Source: B8-G4 sp033720735 (GTDB taxonomy: Bacteria; Bacteroidota; Bacteroidia; Chitinophagales; Saprospiraceae). Taken from it: DNA of 10,843 bases. A model generated the notes under the pieces. The model made no database searches. It was not told where the DNA came from and worked only from the letters and a program-made list of their open reading frames with translations. This document shows, piece after piece, positions 1-5,859 of this stretch (position 1 is the first letter of the stretch; each line of letters begins with the position of its first letter). The stretch lies in contig JAWWBX010000127.1 of the NCBI GenBank assembly GCA_033720735.1, positions 1 to 10,843 of the forward strand. The letters are read 5' to 3'. The position numbers were made by a program, and so were the translations under genes.

Positions 1-163
1 AGGGTTCATGTGTGCGCCCTGAATGCGCAGCGTAGCGGAGTCGTACAGGGTTCATGTGTGCGCCCTGAATGCGCAGCGTAGCGGAGTCGTACAGGGTTCA
101 TGTGTTCATGTGTTCACGCGTGCGCCCTGTATGCGTAGCGTAGCCGTACAGGGTTCACGTGCG
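1..163. repeat. 46-base tandem repeats with hairpin potential
   Basis: Two exact 46-base units (1-46 and 47-92) each begin AGGGTTCATGTG and end GGAGTCGTAC. A third, altered unit (93-149) carries an internal TTCATGTG duplication and changes to TGTATGCGTAGCGTAGCC. A fourth start, AGGGTTCACGTG, at 150 then fades out. Each unit brings CCCTG and CAGGG together, so the array can fold into serial hairpins. In the third unit the stem is perfect over 7 bp (CCCTGTA 125-131 with TACAGGG 147-153). The array lies about 30-190 bases past the mobA stop and may continue off the left edge. There is no spacer diversity and no visible coding function. Confidence 0.9.
125..153. terminator. Perfect 7-bp hairpin downstream of mobA
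   Basis: CCCTGTA (125-131) and TACAGGG (147-153) are exact inverted repeats around a 15-base loop, starting about 41 bases beyond the mobA stop on the leftward strand. It could end the moaC-mobA transcript or protect its 3' end. There is no T-run after it on either strand, so it is not a classical intrinsic terminator, and it may simply be one unit of the surrounding repeat array. Confidence 0.3.
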
Positions 164-193
164 TGCCACACGTTCAAATGACACATTGCAGGG

Positions 194-775
194 TTATCCG
201 CGAGCCTGCAGGATGGCACGCACCTGGTCCAGGTCTTCAGGGCGATTCACATTGAGGAGCCATTCGGTACGCGCCGGCACAACGGTCTCGATATCCGCCT
301 GGCGCAAGAGGTCAGTAGGGCTGTAGTTCCCTGCCGTCTTGAACGTCCGTAACTTCTGCAGAGCGGCAGGTTCCCAGATCGCAGCCAGTGGTTCAGGCCA
401 TTCATTGTGCACGAAAGCTGTCACGATCTTGTCCGGGTTGCGATGCGCCACCAGCACGCGAAGTGCCTCCAGGTCGAACAAGGGTAAGTCAACCGCAAGT
501 ACAAGCCAGGCTGAGTCGGGATGGGCGGACAATGCCGTCAGAATGGCACCAAAAGGACCCAACCCGGGGTCATCGTCCGGCAGGAGGGTGTATGAAGCCG
601 GCAGATCCTGGTCCTGCCGCACCGAGATCAGGACTTGCGCGCATTCCCGGGACAGCAGATCAGCGGCATGGGCGTACTGGGGCTTGCCGTGAAAGTCGAG
701 AAAGGATTTATCCTCGCCCAGGCGACGGCTTTTGCCACCCGCCAGAACGAGTCCGCAGAGACGGGGCAGCCTCAT
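194..775 (-). CDS. mobA: Molybdenum cofactor guanylyltransferase MobA
   Basis: MobA transfers GMP from GTP to Mo-molybdopterin to give the (bis-)guanine dinucleotide cofactor of DMSO-reductase-family enzymes; it is cytoplasmic. The 193-residue product is of normal family length. The N-terminal nucleotide-binding signature is clear at residues 8-20 (LAGGKSRRLGEDK). PGLGPFGAI follows near residue 75, then the metal-site strand LAVDLPLFD near residue 93 (Val where many homologues have Cys), and NVNRPEDL near the C-terminus. The start is ATG at 775, whose ATGA overlaps the moaC stop (TGA 774-772). An AAGGA ribosome site sits 7 bases upstream inside moaC. A longer frame to 865 would only run through moaC codons. 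The overlap implies translational coupling with moaC. A MocA (CTP) or MobA-like paralogue role is a minor alternative. Confidence 0.93.
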   Translation of the reverse strand: MRLPRLCGLVLAGGKSRRLGEDKSFLDFHGKPQYAHAADLLSRECAQVLISVRQDQDLPASYTLLPDDDPGLGPFGAILTALSAHPDSAWLVLAVDLPLFDLEALRVLVAHRNPDKIVTAFVHNEWPEPLAAIWEPAALQKLRTFKTAGNYSPTDLLRQADIETVVPARTEWLLNVNRPEDLDQVRAILQARG

Positions 776-1257
776 GTGTTTTCCTTGTCGACGTCCCGTT
801 TGCCCCCGGTTTTCTTGATCAGGCGCAGATCCCGGATCACGATGTCGTGCGAAAAGGCCTTGCACATATCGTAGATCGTCAGTGCTGCCACACTTGCGCC
901 CGTCAGTGCTTCCATTTCCACACCCGTTTTACCGGTGATCCGCGCCGTACAGCTGATCGTGAGCACGTCAGGCGCCGTGCGGTCGATACGCACCTGGCAG
1001 TCTTCCAGCCCCAGAGGATGACACAATGGAATGAGCGTGCTGGTTTGCTTGGCGGCCATGATCCCTGCCAGGATGGCCGTCTGGATCACGGATCCTTTTT
1101 TGGTGACCAGATCATCGCCCGAAAACTGGTTGGCGACCACCTCGGGCAGATCGATCTTGCACTGCGCCACGGCGGTGCGCAGAGTGACTGCCTTGCCGCT
1201 GACATCCACCATGGCGGGATTTCCCTCTGCGTCCAGGTGTGTAAAGTTCTCGGCCAT
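772..1257 (-). CDS. moaC: Cyclic pyranopterin monophosphate synthase MoaC
   Basis: MoaC converts 3',8-cyclo-7,8-dihydro-GTP, the MoaA product, into cyclic pyranopterin monophosphate. The 161-residue protein matches the family end to end: FTHLDAEGNPAMVDVSGK at the N-terminus, KKGSVIQTAILAGIMAAK with the following LIPLCHPL loop in the middle, and GVEMEALTGASVAALTIYDMCKA carrying the catalytic Asp and Lys (DMCK). The chosen start is ATG at 1257 because MAENFTHLD fits the usual family N-terminus. A TTG two codons upstream (1263) is in frame, and neither start has a convincing Shine-Dalgarno. It is the first gene of the leftward moaC-mobA unit, divergent from xdhC. A structured leader may lie just upstream (1271-1376). 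Confidence 0.97.
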   Translation of the reverse strand: MAENFTHLDAEGNPAMVDVSGKAVTLRTAVAQCKIDLPEVVANQFSGDDLVTKKGSVIQTAILAGIMAAKQTSTLIPLCHPLGLEDCQVRIDRTAPDVLTISCTARITGKTGVEMEALTGASVAALTIYDMCKAFSHDIVIRDLRLIKKTGGKRDVDKENT

Positions 1258-1270
1258 CCACAATATTACG

Positions 1271-1376
1271 CAGTTTCAGGGTGGTACGCCGAGATTGAGA
1301 TGGCCGGGGCTGAGGATCCGTGACAGGCAGTCAATGAAGCGAGGGTGGCGCAACGGATACGTATGATCAGAAACTG
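1271..1376 (-). promoter_or_regulatory. Possible structured 5' leader of moaC
   Basis: On the moaC strand the untranslated stretch can close with a perfect 7-bp stem, CAGTTTC (1376-1370) with GAAACTG (1277-1271), ending 13 bases before the ATG. Inside it, ATCCGT (1358-1353) pairs exactly with ACGGAT (1321-1316). A second possible helix, TGCGCC with GGCGTA, would cross the inner stem as a pseudoknot. This is compatible with an RNA regulator, but the stems are short and could be chance. I could not match it to the known Moco riboswitch consensus from memory. Confidence 0.25.
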
Positions 1377-1386
1377 TAATGTCATC

Positions 1387-1403
1387 GTATATCTACGATA
1401 TAC
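1387..1403. promoter_or_regulatory. Operator-like palindrome, copy 1 (moaC-proximal)
   Basis: GTATATC-TAC-GATATAC is a perfect 7-bp inverted repeat with a 3-base centre. It sits 9 bases upstream of the outer end of the putative moaC leader, where the leftward start of transcription would be expected. The AT-rich half sites resemble the TATA-type half sites of ModE operators in general form, but the spacing differs from the E. coli site. The regulator is therefore unidentified. Confidence 0.5.
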
Positions 1404-1498
1404 TCAAACCTGGTGAAATATGTTAGAAAATTGCCATCAGTTCGATGTTTACGTAATACTCGACACTGTTGACATATCTTAGAAAAATGCGATGTCAT

Positions 1499-1517
1499 CG
1501 TATATCTACGATATACG
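1499..1517. promoter_or_regulatory. Operator-like palindrome, copy 2, inside a possible leftward promoter
   Basis: CGTATATC-TAC-GATATACG has perfect 8-bp arms. On the leftward strand TTGACA (1524-1519) and TACGAT (1502-1497) flank most of it with a 16-base spacer, so a protein bound here would block a sigma-70-like promoter reading toward moaC. The copy is 75-93 bases upstream of the xdhC start and 113 bases from copy 1. The promoter hexamers are weak evidence in an organism whose sigma preference is unknown. Confidence 0.45.
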
Positions 1518-1591
1518 TTGTCAACAGCACGACACTGCCGGCACACCATTCCTGCTTTCTTGGGTAACTTGACCACATCTTCATCATCAAG

Positions 1592-2611
1592 ATGTCCATG
1601 AAAGAGACACTTCCACAAATCAGAGCCTGGATTGAAGCCAGGAACCCCTTTGTCCTGGCTACCGTCATCCAGACCTGGGGATCCGCTCCTCGTCGTGCGG
1701 GCGCCCACATGGCCATCCATCTCGACGGTACCATGGTGGGTTCCGTGTCGGGGGGCTGCGTGGAGGGTGATGTCGTCAAACATGCCTTGCAAGCCTGGGC
1801 CAACGATTCCAGTGGCATACTGGACTACCAGGTGTCGGATGAGCAGGCGTGGGACGTGGGGCTCACCTGTGGAGGACGCGTGCAGATCCTGCTCCAACCA
1901 TTTTTCACCGACGGGAGTGCAGCACGCTCCACCGCATTCTGGCAAGAGGTCAATGATGCGATTCAGGAAAATCGCGGGATTGTGGTAGCCCATCAGGTAG
2001 CAGATGGCGGTCGGCCGCCGGAGGTCGTGAGCATGGATGATGAAAGCGAGCTGGCCAGCCAGGCCTATACCGCATTTGCACATCGAGCACACCTGCTCAC
2101 CCGGATCGAAGACCAGGAGTATCTCCTGGAGGTGGTTCCGCCTGACAGCAAATTGCTGATCATCGGCGCGGCGCACGTGACGGCGGACCTCGTACACTTT
2201 GCCCGCCAGTTCGATTTGCAAACGATCGTCATTGATCCGCGCGGCGTGTTCGCCGAAGGCACTGCGTTCCGGACACCACCGGATCGGCTGGTGACGGCCT
2301 GGCCGGAGGAGGCCCTGGCGGAGATCGAACTGGATTCGTTTACCTATGCTGTGACACTCAGTCATCAGCCACGGATCGACGACCAGGCGTTGCAGATCCT
2401 CTTGCGGTCCGATGTTGCGTATATCGGTGCGTTGGGCAGTCGCAAGTCACACGCTAAGCGCGTCGCAAGGCTGAAGGAAGCGGGATTCGAGGATGAAGAG
2501 ATCGCCCGGATCCATGCCCCGGTTGGTGTGGATATCCACGCCACTTCTGCGCGCGAGATCGCACTGAGCATCATTGCACAAATCGTGCAGGTCAAGAATC
2601 AATACCAATAG
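1592..2611 (+). CDS. XdhC/CoxI-family molybdenum cofactor maturation protein
   Basis: XdhC-family proteins bind Moco, protect it, help exchange the oxo for the sulfido ligand and insert it into xanthine-dehydrogenase-type enzymes. The 339-residue protein has the N-terminal XdhC/CoxI domain (about 1-105): VLATVIQTWGSAPRRAG, GSVSGGCVEGDVV with Cys56, and GLTCGGRVQIL with Cys93. It then has the C-terminal Rossmann domain (about 185-335), with IIGAAHVTADL, YIGALGSRKSHAKR and a closing PVGVDIHATSAREIALSI. The start at 1592 has no clear ribosome site; ATG 1598 is equally possible. It leads the rightward operon and is followed 2 bases later by the SufU-like gene. The target enzyme is not in the window, so substrate specificity is unknown. 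Some homologues have been annotated as xanthine dehydrogenase accessory factor or CoxI. Confidence 0.9.
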   Translation: MSMKETLPQIRAWIEARNPFVLATVIQTWGSAPRRAGAHMAIHLDGTMVGSVSGGCVEGDVVKHALQAWANDSSGILDYQVSDEQAWDVGLTCGGRVQILLQPFFTDGSAARSTAFWQEVNDAIQENRGIVVAHQVADGGRPPEVVSMDDESELASQAYTAFAHRAHLLTRIEDQEYLLEVVPPDSKLLIIGAAHVTADLVHFARQFDLQTIVIDPRGVFAEGTAFRTPPDRLVTAWPEEALAEIELDSFTYAVTLSHQPRIDDQALQILLRSDVAYIGALGSRKSHAKRVARLKEAGFEDEEIARIHAPVGVDIHATSAREIALSIIAQIVQVKNQYQ

Positions 2612-2613
2612 CC

Positions 2614-3057
2614 GTGCAAGGGACGCCCGATCTGTACCATCCCGTGATCCTGGAGTTGAGCAAGAACCCTCCGCACTTTGCCAGGGATGCCTCGGGCGCA
2701 TGTACGGTACACGCTATCAATCATTACTGTGGTGACAAGTTTCAAATCACCTTCGATCTGGACGTGAATGTGCAGAATCCGACATTCCAAGGATATGGGT
2801 GTGCCGTGTCCAAGGCGGCCACCGCCGTGTTGGTGGCGGGGATGGGCGGTCGCACGCTACTGGAGGTGAGTGCACGTTGCAAGCAAGTACTGGCCTTCCT
2901 GAATGGAGCGGGCGAGGCCCCGCAATTTGATCCACGCCTGCAGGCATTTGCCGCCGTTCGCGCCCATCCTGGTCGCCTGCAATGTGCAACTCTTAGCTGG
3001 CAGGCCGTGTTAGATGAATGCGACCGTCTCCGGAAGGAGTCGCCCGAATCTGTGTAA
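2614..3057 (+). CDS. SufU/IscU-like Fe-S scaffold or sulfur-transfer protein
   Basis: The 147-residue product carries the three conserved cysteines of the NifU N-terminal family: HYCGD near residue 39, QGYGCAVS near 63 and RLQCATLSW near 124. The gap between the second and third cysteines is 61 residues. That is close to SufU (about 62) and longer than IscU (about 43), so it is SufU-like with the insertion loop. Family members accept persulfide sulfur from a cysteine desulfurase or act as Fe-S scaffolds. The usual NPxCGD is NHYCGD here. The start is GTG, 2 bases after the xdhC stop, with no good ribosome site, which suggests coupling. Its position between xdhC and moaA suggests a dedicated role in Moco sulfuration or in loading MoaA clusters (inference). 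Confidence 0.85.
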   Translation: MQGTPDLYHPVILELSKNPPHFARDASGACTVHAINHYCGDKFQITFDLDVNVQNPTFQGYGCAVSKAATAVLVAGMGGRTLLEVSARCKQVLAFLNGAGEAPQFDPRLQAFAAVRAHPGRLQCATLSWQAVLDECDRLRKESPESV

Positions 3058-3067
3058 TTTGCATCGC

Positions 3068-4075
3068 ATGTCTGAGGCAACAACGAAACGGCTGTACGAT
3101 AACCATGGCCGCAGGATCAACTACCTGCGCCTGGCGGTCACCGACCGCTGCAACCTGCGTTGCTTTTACTGTATGCCCGAAGAGGGCATCGACTATGTGC
3201 CCAGAACAGAACTGCTGACCTACGAGGAAATGCTTCGTCTGGTCCGGCTCCTTGCGGATCATGGTGTCACCAAAATCCGCATCACCGGCGGTGAACCTTT
3301 CGTGCGGAAAGGCATGATGTCGTTCCTTGGACAATTGGTTGGCATTCCCGGGATTCGCGATGTACATATCACGACCAACGGATCCTACACGGCCGATGTG
3401 GTCGGGGACCTGAAGCAACTGGGCATCGCATCCGTCAACCTCAGCCTGGATACCCTCGACAAGGAGCGGTTTCTTGCGATCACCCGGCGCGATCTCTTTG
3501 ACAACGTGATGCAGACCTTTGATCGGCTCGTGGCCTCGGGGATTCCAACCAAGATCAATACGGTGGTCATGTCTGGTCACAACACGCAGGACATCGTACC
3601 ACTGGTCGGGCTCACGCGCGATCTTCCGATCGGCGTGCGCTTCATCGAGGAGATGCCTTTCAACGGATCCGGGGCGCGTGAGGTCGGGATTCCGTGGGAT
3701 CACCGGCGTATCCTCGAGGAGATCAGGAGCGCCTATCCGACGATCGAAAAAATACCCGACCCGCAATTCTCCACATCCGCCAATTATCGTATTCCGGGAT
3801 TCAAGGGTACGGTGGGCATCATCGCCGCCTTCTCGAGAACGTTCTGCGGCACCTGCAACCGCTTGCGTGTAACGCCACAGGGGGTACTCAAAACCTGCCT
3901 GTACGACGGCGGCATCTTCAATATCAAGGACCTGATGCGCCAGGGTGCGACCGACTCCCAGGTGGTGCAGGCGCTCACAGACGCACTGTCCAACCGCGCC
4001 CGGGATGGTTGGGAGGCCGAACAACGTCAACGTCAACGCCCGGTTTCGGAATCCATGTCAACCATCGGAGGATAG
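3068..4075 (+). CDS. moaA: GTP 3',8-cyclase MoaA (radical SAM)
   Basis: MoaA carries out the first step of Moco synthesis, rearranging GTP to 3',8-cyclo-7,8-dihydro-GTP with S-adenosylmethionine. In the 335-residue protein the radical-SAM CxxxCxxC is seen at CNLRCFYC (about residue 30). TGGEPFVR is near 78. The second [4Fe-4S] site, CGTCN followed by a third Cys 14 residues after the second (CxxC-x13-C), is near 262-279, and the obligatory C-terminal Gly-Gly is present (STIGG). ATG 3068 is chosen because RLYDNHGRRINYLRL then falls at the usual distance. A longer frame from ATG 3014 would overlap the preceding gene by 44 bases. The two terminal Gly codons also form the moeA ribosome site. Confidence 0.97.
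   Translation: MSEATTKRLYDNHGRRINYLRLAVTDRCNLRCFYCMPEEGIDYVPRTELLTYEEMLRLVRLLADHGVTKIRITGGEPFVRKGMMSFLGQLVGIPGIRDVHITTNGSYTADVVGDLKQLGIASVNLSLDTLDKERFLAITRRDLFDNVMQTFDRLVASGIPTKINTVVMSGHNTQDIVPLVGLTRDLPIGVRFIEEMPFNGSGAREVGIPWDHRRILEEIRSAYPTIEKIPDPQFSTSANYRIPGFKGTVGIIAAFSRTFCGTCNRLRVTPQGVLKTCLYDGGIFNIKDLMRQGATDSQVVQALTDALSNRARDGWEAEQRQRQRPVSESMSTIGG
4067..4071 (+). promoter_or_regulatory. moeA ribosome binding site made of moaA Gly-Gly codons
   Basis: GGAGG, 5 bases before the moeA ATG, is a consensus Shine-Dalgarno. It is formed by the two final glycine codons of moaA (GGA GGA TAG). The same 15-base junction, GGAGGATAGTATGAC, occurs at moaD/moaE. Confidence 0.85.
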
Positions 4076-4076
4076 T

Positions 4077-5270
4077 ATGACCAGTGTTGAGCAGGCCACA
4101 CGTGTCATTCTGGATCATTCCATTCAATTTGCCGTAGCCAGGGTATCACTCGGCCAGTCGCCAGGACGGGTGCTGGCTGAGGAACTGAAGGCGGATCGCG
4201 ACTTCCCGCCCTTTGAACGTGTGACCATGGATGGTATCGCGATCGAATGGCAGGCATGGCAAACCGGCCGGCGCTCCTTCCCTGTGCAGGAAACCATCGG
4301 TGCCGGAGCCCCGCAAGGGATGTTAAGGGATAAGGGGCAATGCATCGAGATCATGACGGGCGCGGTATTACCACAAGGGGCGGATACGGTGATCCGGTAT
4401 GAGGATGTGACCATCGAGGACGGAGTTGCAACGATCAATGCCGGTGTCAAAGAGGGGCAGAACGTGCATCATCAAGGCGAGGACCGGAAAGCAGGATCCG
4501 TGATTGTTCCGGCCGGTGAACGGATCAATGCAGCGATCGTTGGCGTAGCGGCGACGGTCGGAAAATCTGCTTTACAGGTACTGGAGCAACCCAGGATTGC
4601 CGTCATCTCCACCGGGGATGAACTGGTACCCATCGATACCGCACCTTTGCCCCATCAGATTCGCCGGAGCAATGTCCATGCTGTCGCCGCATTACTCGAA
4701 GAACAGCATGTTGCCTGTACGATCGTGCATCTGGGAGATAACCAGCAAGAGATCGAGACCTCACTCGCGGACCTGTTGGCCACCCACCACGCATTGGTGC
4801 TCAGTGGCGGGGTGTCTAAAGGCAAGTTTGACTATGTTCCGGCGGCCCTCGAGGCGCTGGGTGTCAAGAAGCACTTCCACGGAGTTGCCCAGCGACCCGG
4901 CAAGCCGTTCTGGTTCGGGACCAGGCAAGATGGTAAGGCCGTTTTCGCATTGCCAGGCAATCCGGTCTCGTCATTTGTCGGTACGTTGCGTTATGTAGTC
5001 CCCTGGTTGCAGACCTCCATGGGACTCAAGTCCACCAGGAACTTTGCAGTCTTGACGGCGCCGTTCTCATTCGGAAAACCGCTGACCTATTTTTTGCAGG
5101 TTGCGCTGACGATGTCGCCAGAAGGGAGCCTGCTAGCGACGCCCGTTCCCGGACGTGGCTCCGGTGACCATGCCAATCTGGTCGATGCAGATGGGTTTCT
5201 GGAGCTGCCGGTCGGCAAAGATGTGTATGCGGCAGGGGAGGTATATCCGGTGTGGCGGTATGGGGGCTAA
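4077..5270 (+). CDS. moeA: Molybdopterin molybdenumtransferase MoeA
   Basis: MoeA inserts molybdate into (adenylylated) molybdopterin. The 397-residue product shows the family in order: TMDGIAI near 47 (Ile replacing the usual Tyr), IMTGAVLPQGADTVIRYEDV near 92, GEDRKAGSVIVPAG near 134, VISTGDELVP near 176, LSGGVSKGKFDYVP near 243 and FALPGNPVSS near 292. The beta-barrel C-terminal domain IV is also present. ATG 4077 is one base after the moaA stop and has a consensus GGAGG. A frame extending back to 3945 only overlaps moaA. The last codons (Tyr-Gly-Gly-stop) lie inside a 6-bp hairpin. No separate MogA/MoaB adenylyltransferase is present in the window. Confidence 0.96.
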   Translation: MTSVEQATRVILDHSIQFAVARVSLGQSPGRVLAEELKADRDFPPFERVTMDGIAIEWQAWQTGRRSFPVQETIGAGAPQGMLRDKGQCIEIMTGAVLPQGADTVIRYEDVTIEDGVATINAGVKEGQNVHHQGEDRKAGSVIVPAGERINAAIVGVAATVGKSALQVLEQPRIAVISTGDELVPIDTAPLPHQIRRSNVHAVAALLEEQHVACTIVHLGDNQQEIETSLADLLATHHALVLSGGVSKGKFDYVPAALEALGVKKHFHGVAQRPGKPFWFGTRQDGKAVFALPGNPVSSFVGTLRYVVPWLQTSMGLKSTRNFAVLTAPFSFGKPLTYFLQVALTMSPEGSLLATPVPGRGSGDHANLVDADGFLELPVGKDVYAAGEVYPVWRYGG

Positions 5271-5420
5271 AGCCCCGGTTTTTCTTTGGGATCATCAACC
5301 GTACCCTGAAGGTTGCGGCAAGAGATGAGCTGGACCCATGCACTCATACACGTGGTATTTCTTGCCCCGGCTTTCAAGCCGGGGACCCCGGACATGCCCG
5401 GATATGGGGCTTCAGCCCCC
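5262..5420. repeat. Hairpin-rich convergent intergenic element (REP/MITE-like)
   Basis: The 153 bases between moeA and moaE contain at least five inverted repeats. These are GGGGCT/AGCCCC (5263-5276), CAACC/GGTTG (5296-5315), and GGCAAGA/TCTTGCC (5317-5323 with 5360-5366) enclosing ATGAG/CTCAT (5325-5347). A perfect 9-bp CCCCGGCTT/AAGCCGGGG stem follows (5365-5384), and then GGGGCT/AGCCCC again (5406-5419). The two outermost hairpins are near copies, each preceded by TATG, so they bracket the block like element ends. No coding sequence is supported inside. It may be a mobile repeat, a two-way terminator, or both. Confidence 0.65.
5263..5285 (+). terminator. Intrinsic terminator of the xdhC-moeA operon
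   Basis: GGGGCT (5263-5268), a 2-base loop, then AGCCCC (5271-5276) is a perfect stem. It is followed by CGGTTTTTCTTT, with five T residues from 5279. The moeA stop codon (5268-5270) occupies the end of the left arm and the loop. The loop is tighter than usual, so in RNA one pair probably opens. Confidence 0.6.
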
Positions 5421-5423
5421 ACC

Positions 5424-5858
5424 TCACGGATGGGCAGCCACCCACTCCTCTCCATCTTCAAACACCTCCTTCTTCCAGATGGGCACTGATTCCTTCAAGG
5501 TGTCGATACAATACCGGCAAGCTGCAAATGCCGCATCGCGGTGAGCCGCCGATACTGCGATCAAAACAGGGATGTCTCCGATCTCCAGATGGCCGACCCG
5601 GTGATGGATCGCCACCTTCTGCAATGGCCATCGTTGGCAGGACTGCTCGGCGATCTTGCGCATCTCGGATTCCGCCATGGGGATGTACGCCTCAAATTCA
5701 AGGTAACGCACGGCCTTTTCCCTGGTACGGTTGCGCACTGTGCCCACAAAGACACAACTACCGCCCACGCCTGCTTCTCCCAGCCACGTTTGTACGGCGG
5801 CAAGCTGGAGCGTTGACGCCGTCAACCTGATGTCGATTTGTTGCTGGATTGTCGTCAT
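5424..5858 (-). CDS. moaE: Molybdopterin synthase catalytic subunit MoaE
   Basis: MoaE dimerises and, with thiocarboxylated MoaD, adds the two dithiolene sulfurs to cyclic pyranopterin monophosphate. The 144-residue protein shows FVGTVRNRTREKAV near 37, LEFEAYIPMAESEM near 53, HHRVGHLEIGDIPVLIAV near 85, and the catalytic lysine segment LKESVPIWKKE near 122. ATG 5858 is chosen because GGAGG lies 5 bases upstream. The frame also opens at a GTG at 5870, but that lies inside the moaD tail. The gene begins one base after the moaD stop and ends next to the hairpin-rich element. Confidence 0.96.
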   Translation of the reverse strand: MTTIQQQIDIRLTASTLQLAAVQTWLGEAGVGGSCVFVGTVRNRTREKAVRYLEFEAYIPMAESEMRKIAEQSCQRWPLQKVAIHHRVGHLEIGDIPVLIAVSAAHRDAAFAACRYCIDTLKESVPIWKKEVFEDGEEWVAAHP

Positions 5859-5859
5859 A

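Larger units (their letters stand above)
1367..1534. repeat. Three imperfect 56-57-base direct repeats between divergent Moco operons
   Basis: Units begin at 1367 (TCAGAAAC), 1423 (TTAGAAAA) and 1479 (TTAGAAAA), exactly 56 bases apart. Units 1 and 2 share about 57% of positions, including TACG, ATACTC and TGA-ATAT in register. Units 1 and 3 share a 25-base exact block (1379-1403 and 1492-1516), offset by one base from the period. Unit 3 loses similarity after about 1517. Units 1 and 3 carry an intact palindrome; in unit 2 it has decayed to a sequence around TTACGTAA. The array lies 110-335 bases from the two flanking start codons and probably regulates both directions. Confidence 0.75.

Noticed and set aside
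1..163. Possible CRISPR array
   Set aside because: The units are directly adjacent tandem copies with no unique spacers, and no cas genes are present.
388..1323. A 311-codon open frame on the + strand opposite mobA and moaC
   Set aside because: Both genes on the minus strand show full family signatures; this frame is low-complexity shadow sequence with no family features.
1469..1474. TTGACA on the + strand as the -35 box of an xdhC promoter
   Set aside because: No TATAAT-like hexamer occurs 16-18 bases downstream; the nearest AT-rich hexamer (TATATC at 1501) is 26 bases away.
1382..2365. A 327-codon minus-strand open frame across the intergenic repeats and xdhC
   Set aside because: It is antisense to a complete xdhC-family domain structure and its C-terminal part runs through the direct-repeat array.
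3014..3067. Upstream ATG 3014 as the moaA start
   Set aside because: It would add 18 residues unlike the MoaA family and overlap the SufU-like gene by 44 bases; ATG 3068 fits the family start.
2993..4036. A 347-codon minus-strand open frame opposite moaA
   Set aside because: It lies wholly across moaA, whose CxxxCxxC and CxxC-x13-C motifs are intact; no motif is seen in the antisense product.
5285..5364. Possible remnant of a REP-type transposase reading frame on the minus strand between the hairpins
   Set aside because: Only about 22 codons are open before a stop and no HUH or catalytic Tyr motif is visible; the stretch is better explained by its inverted repeats.
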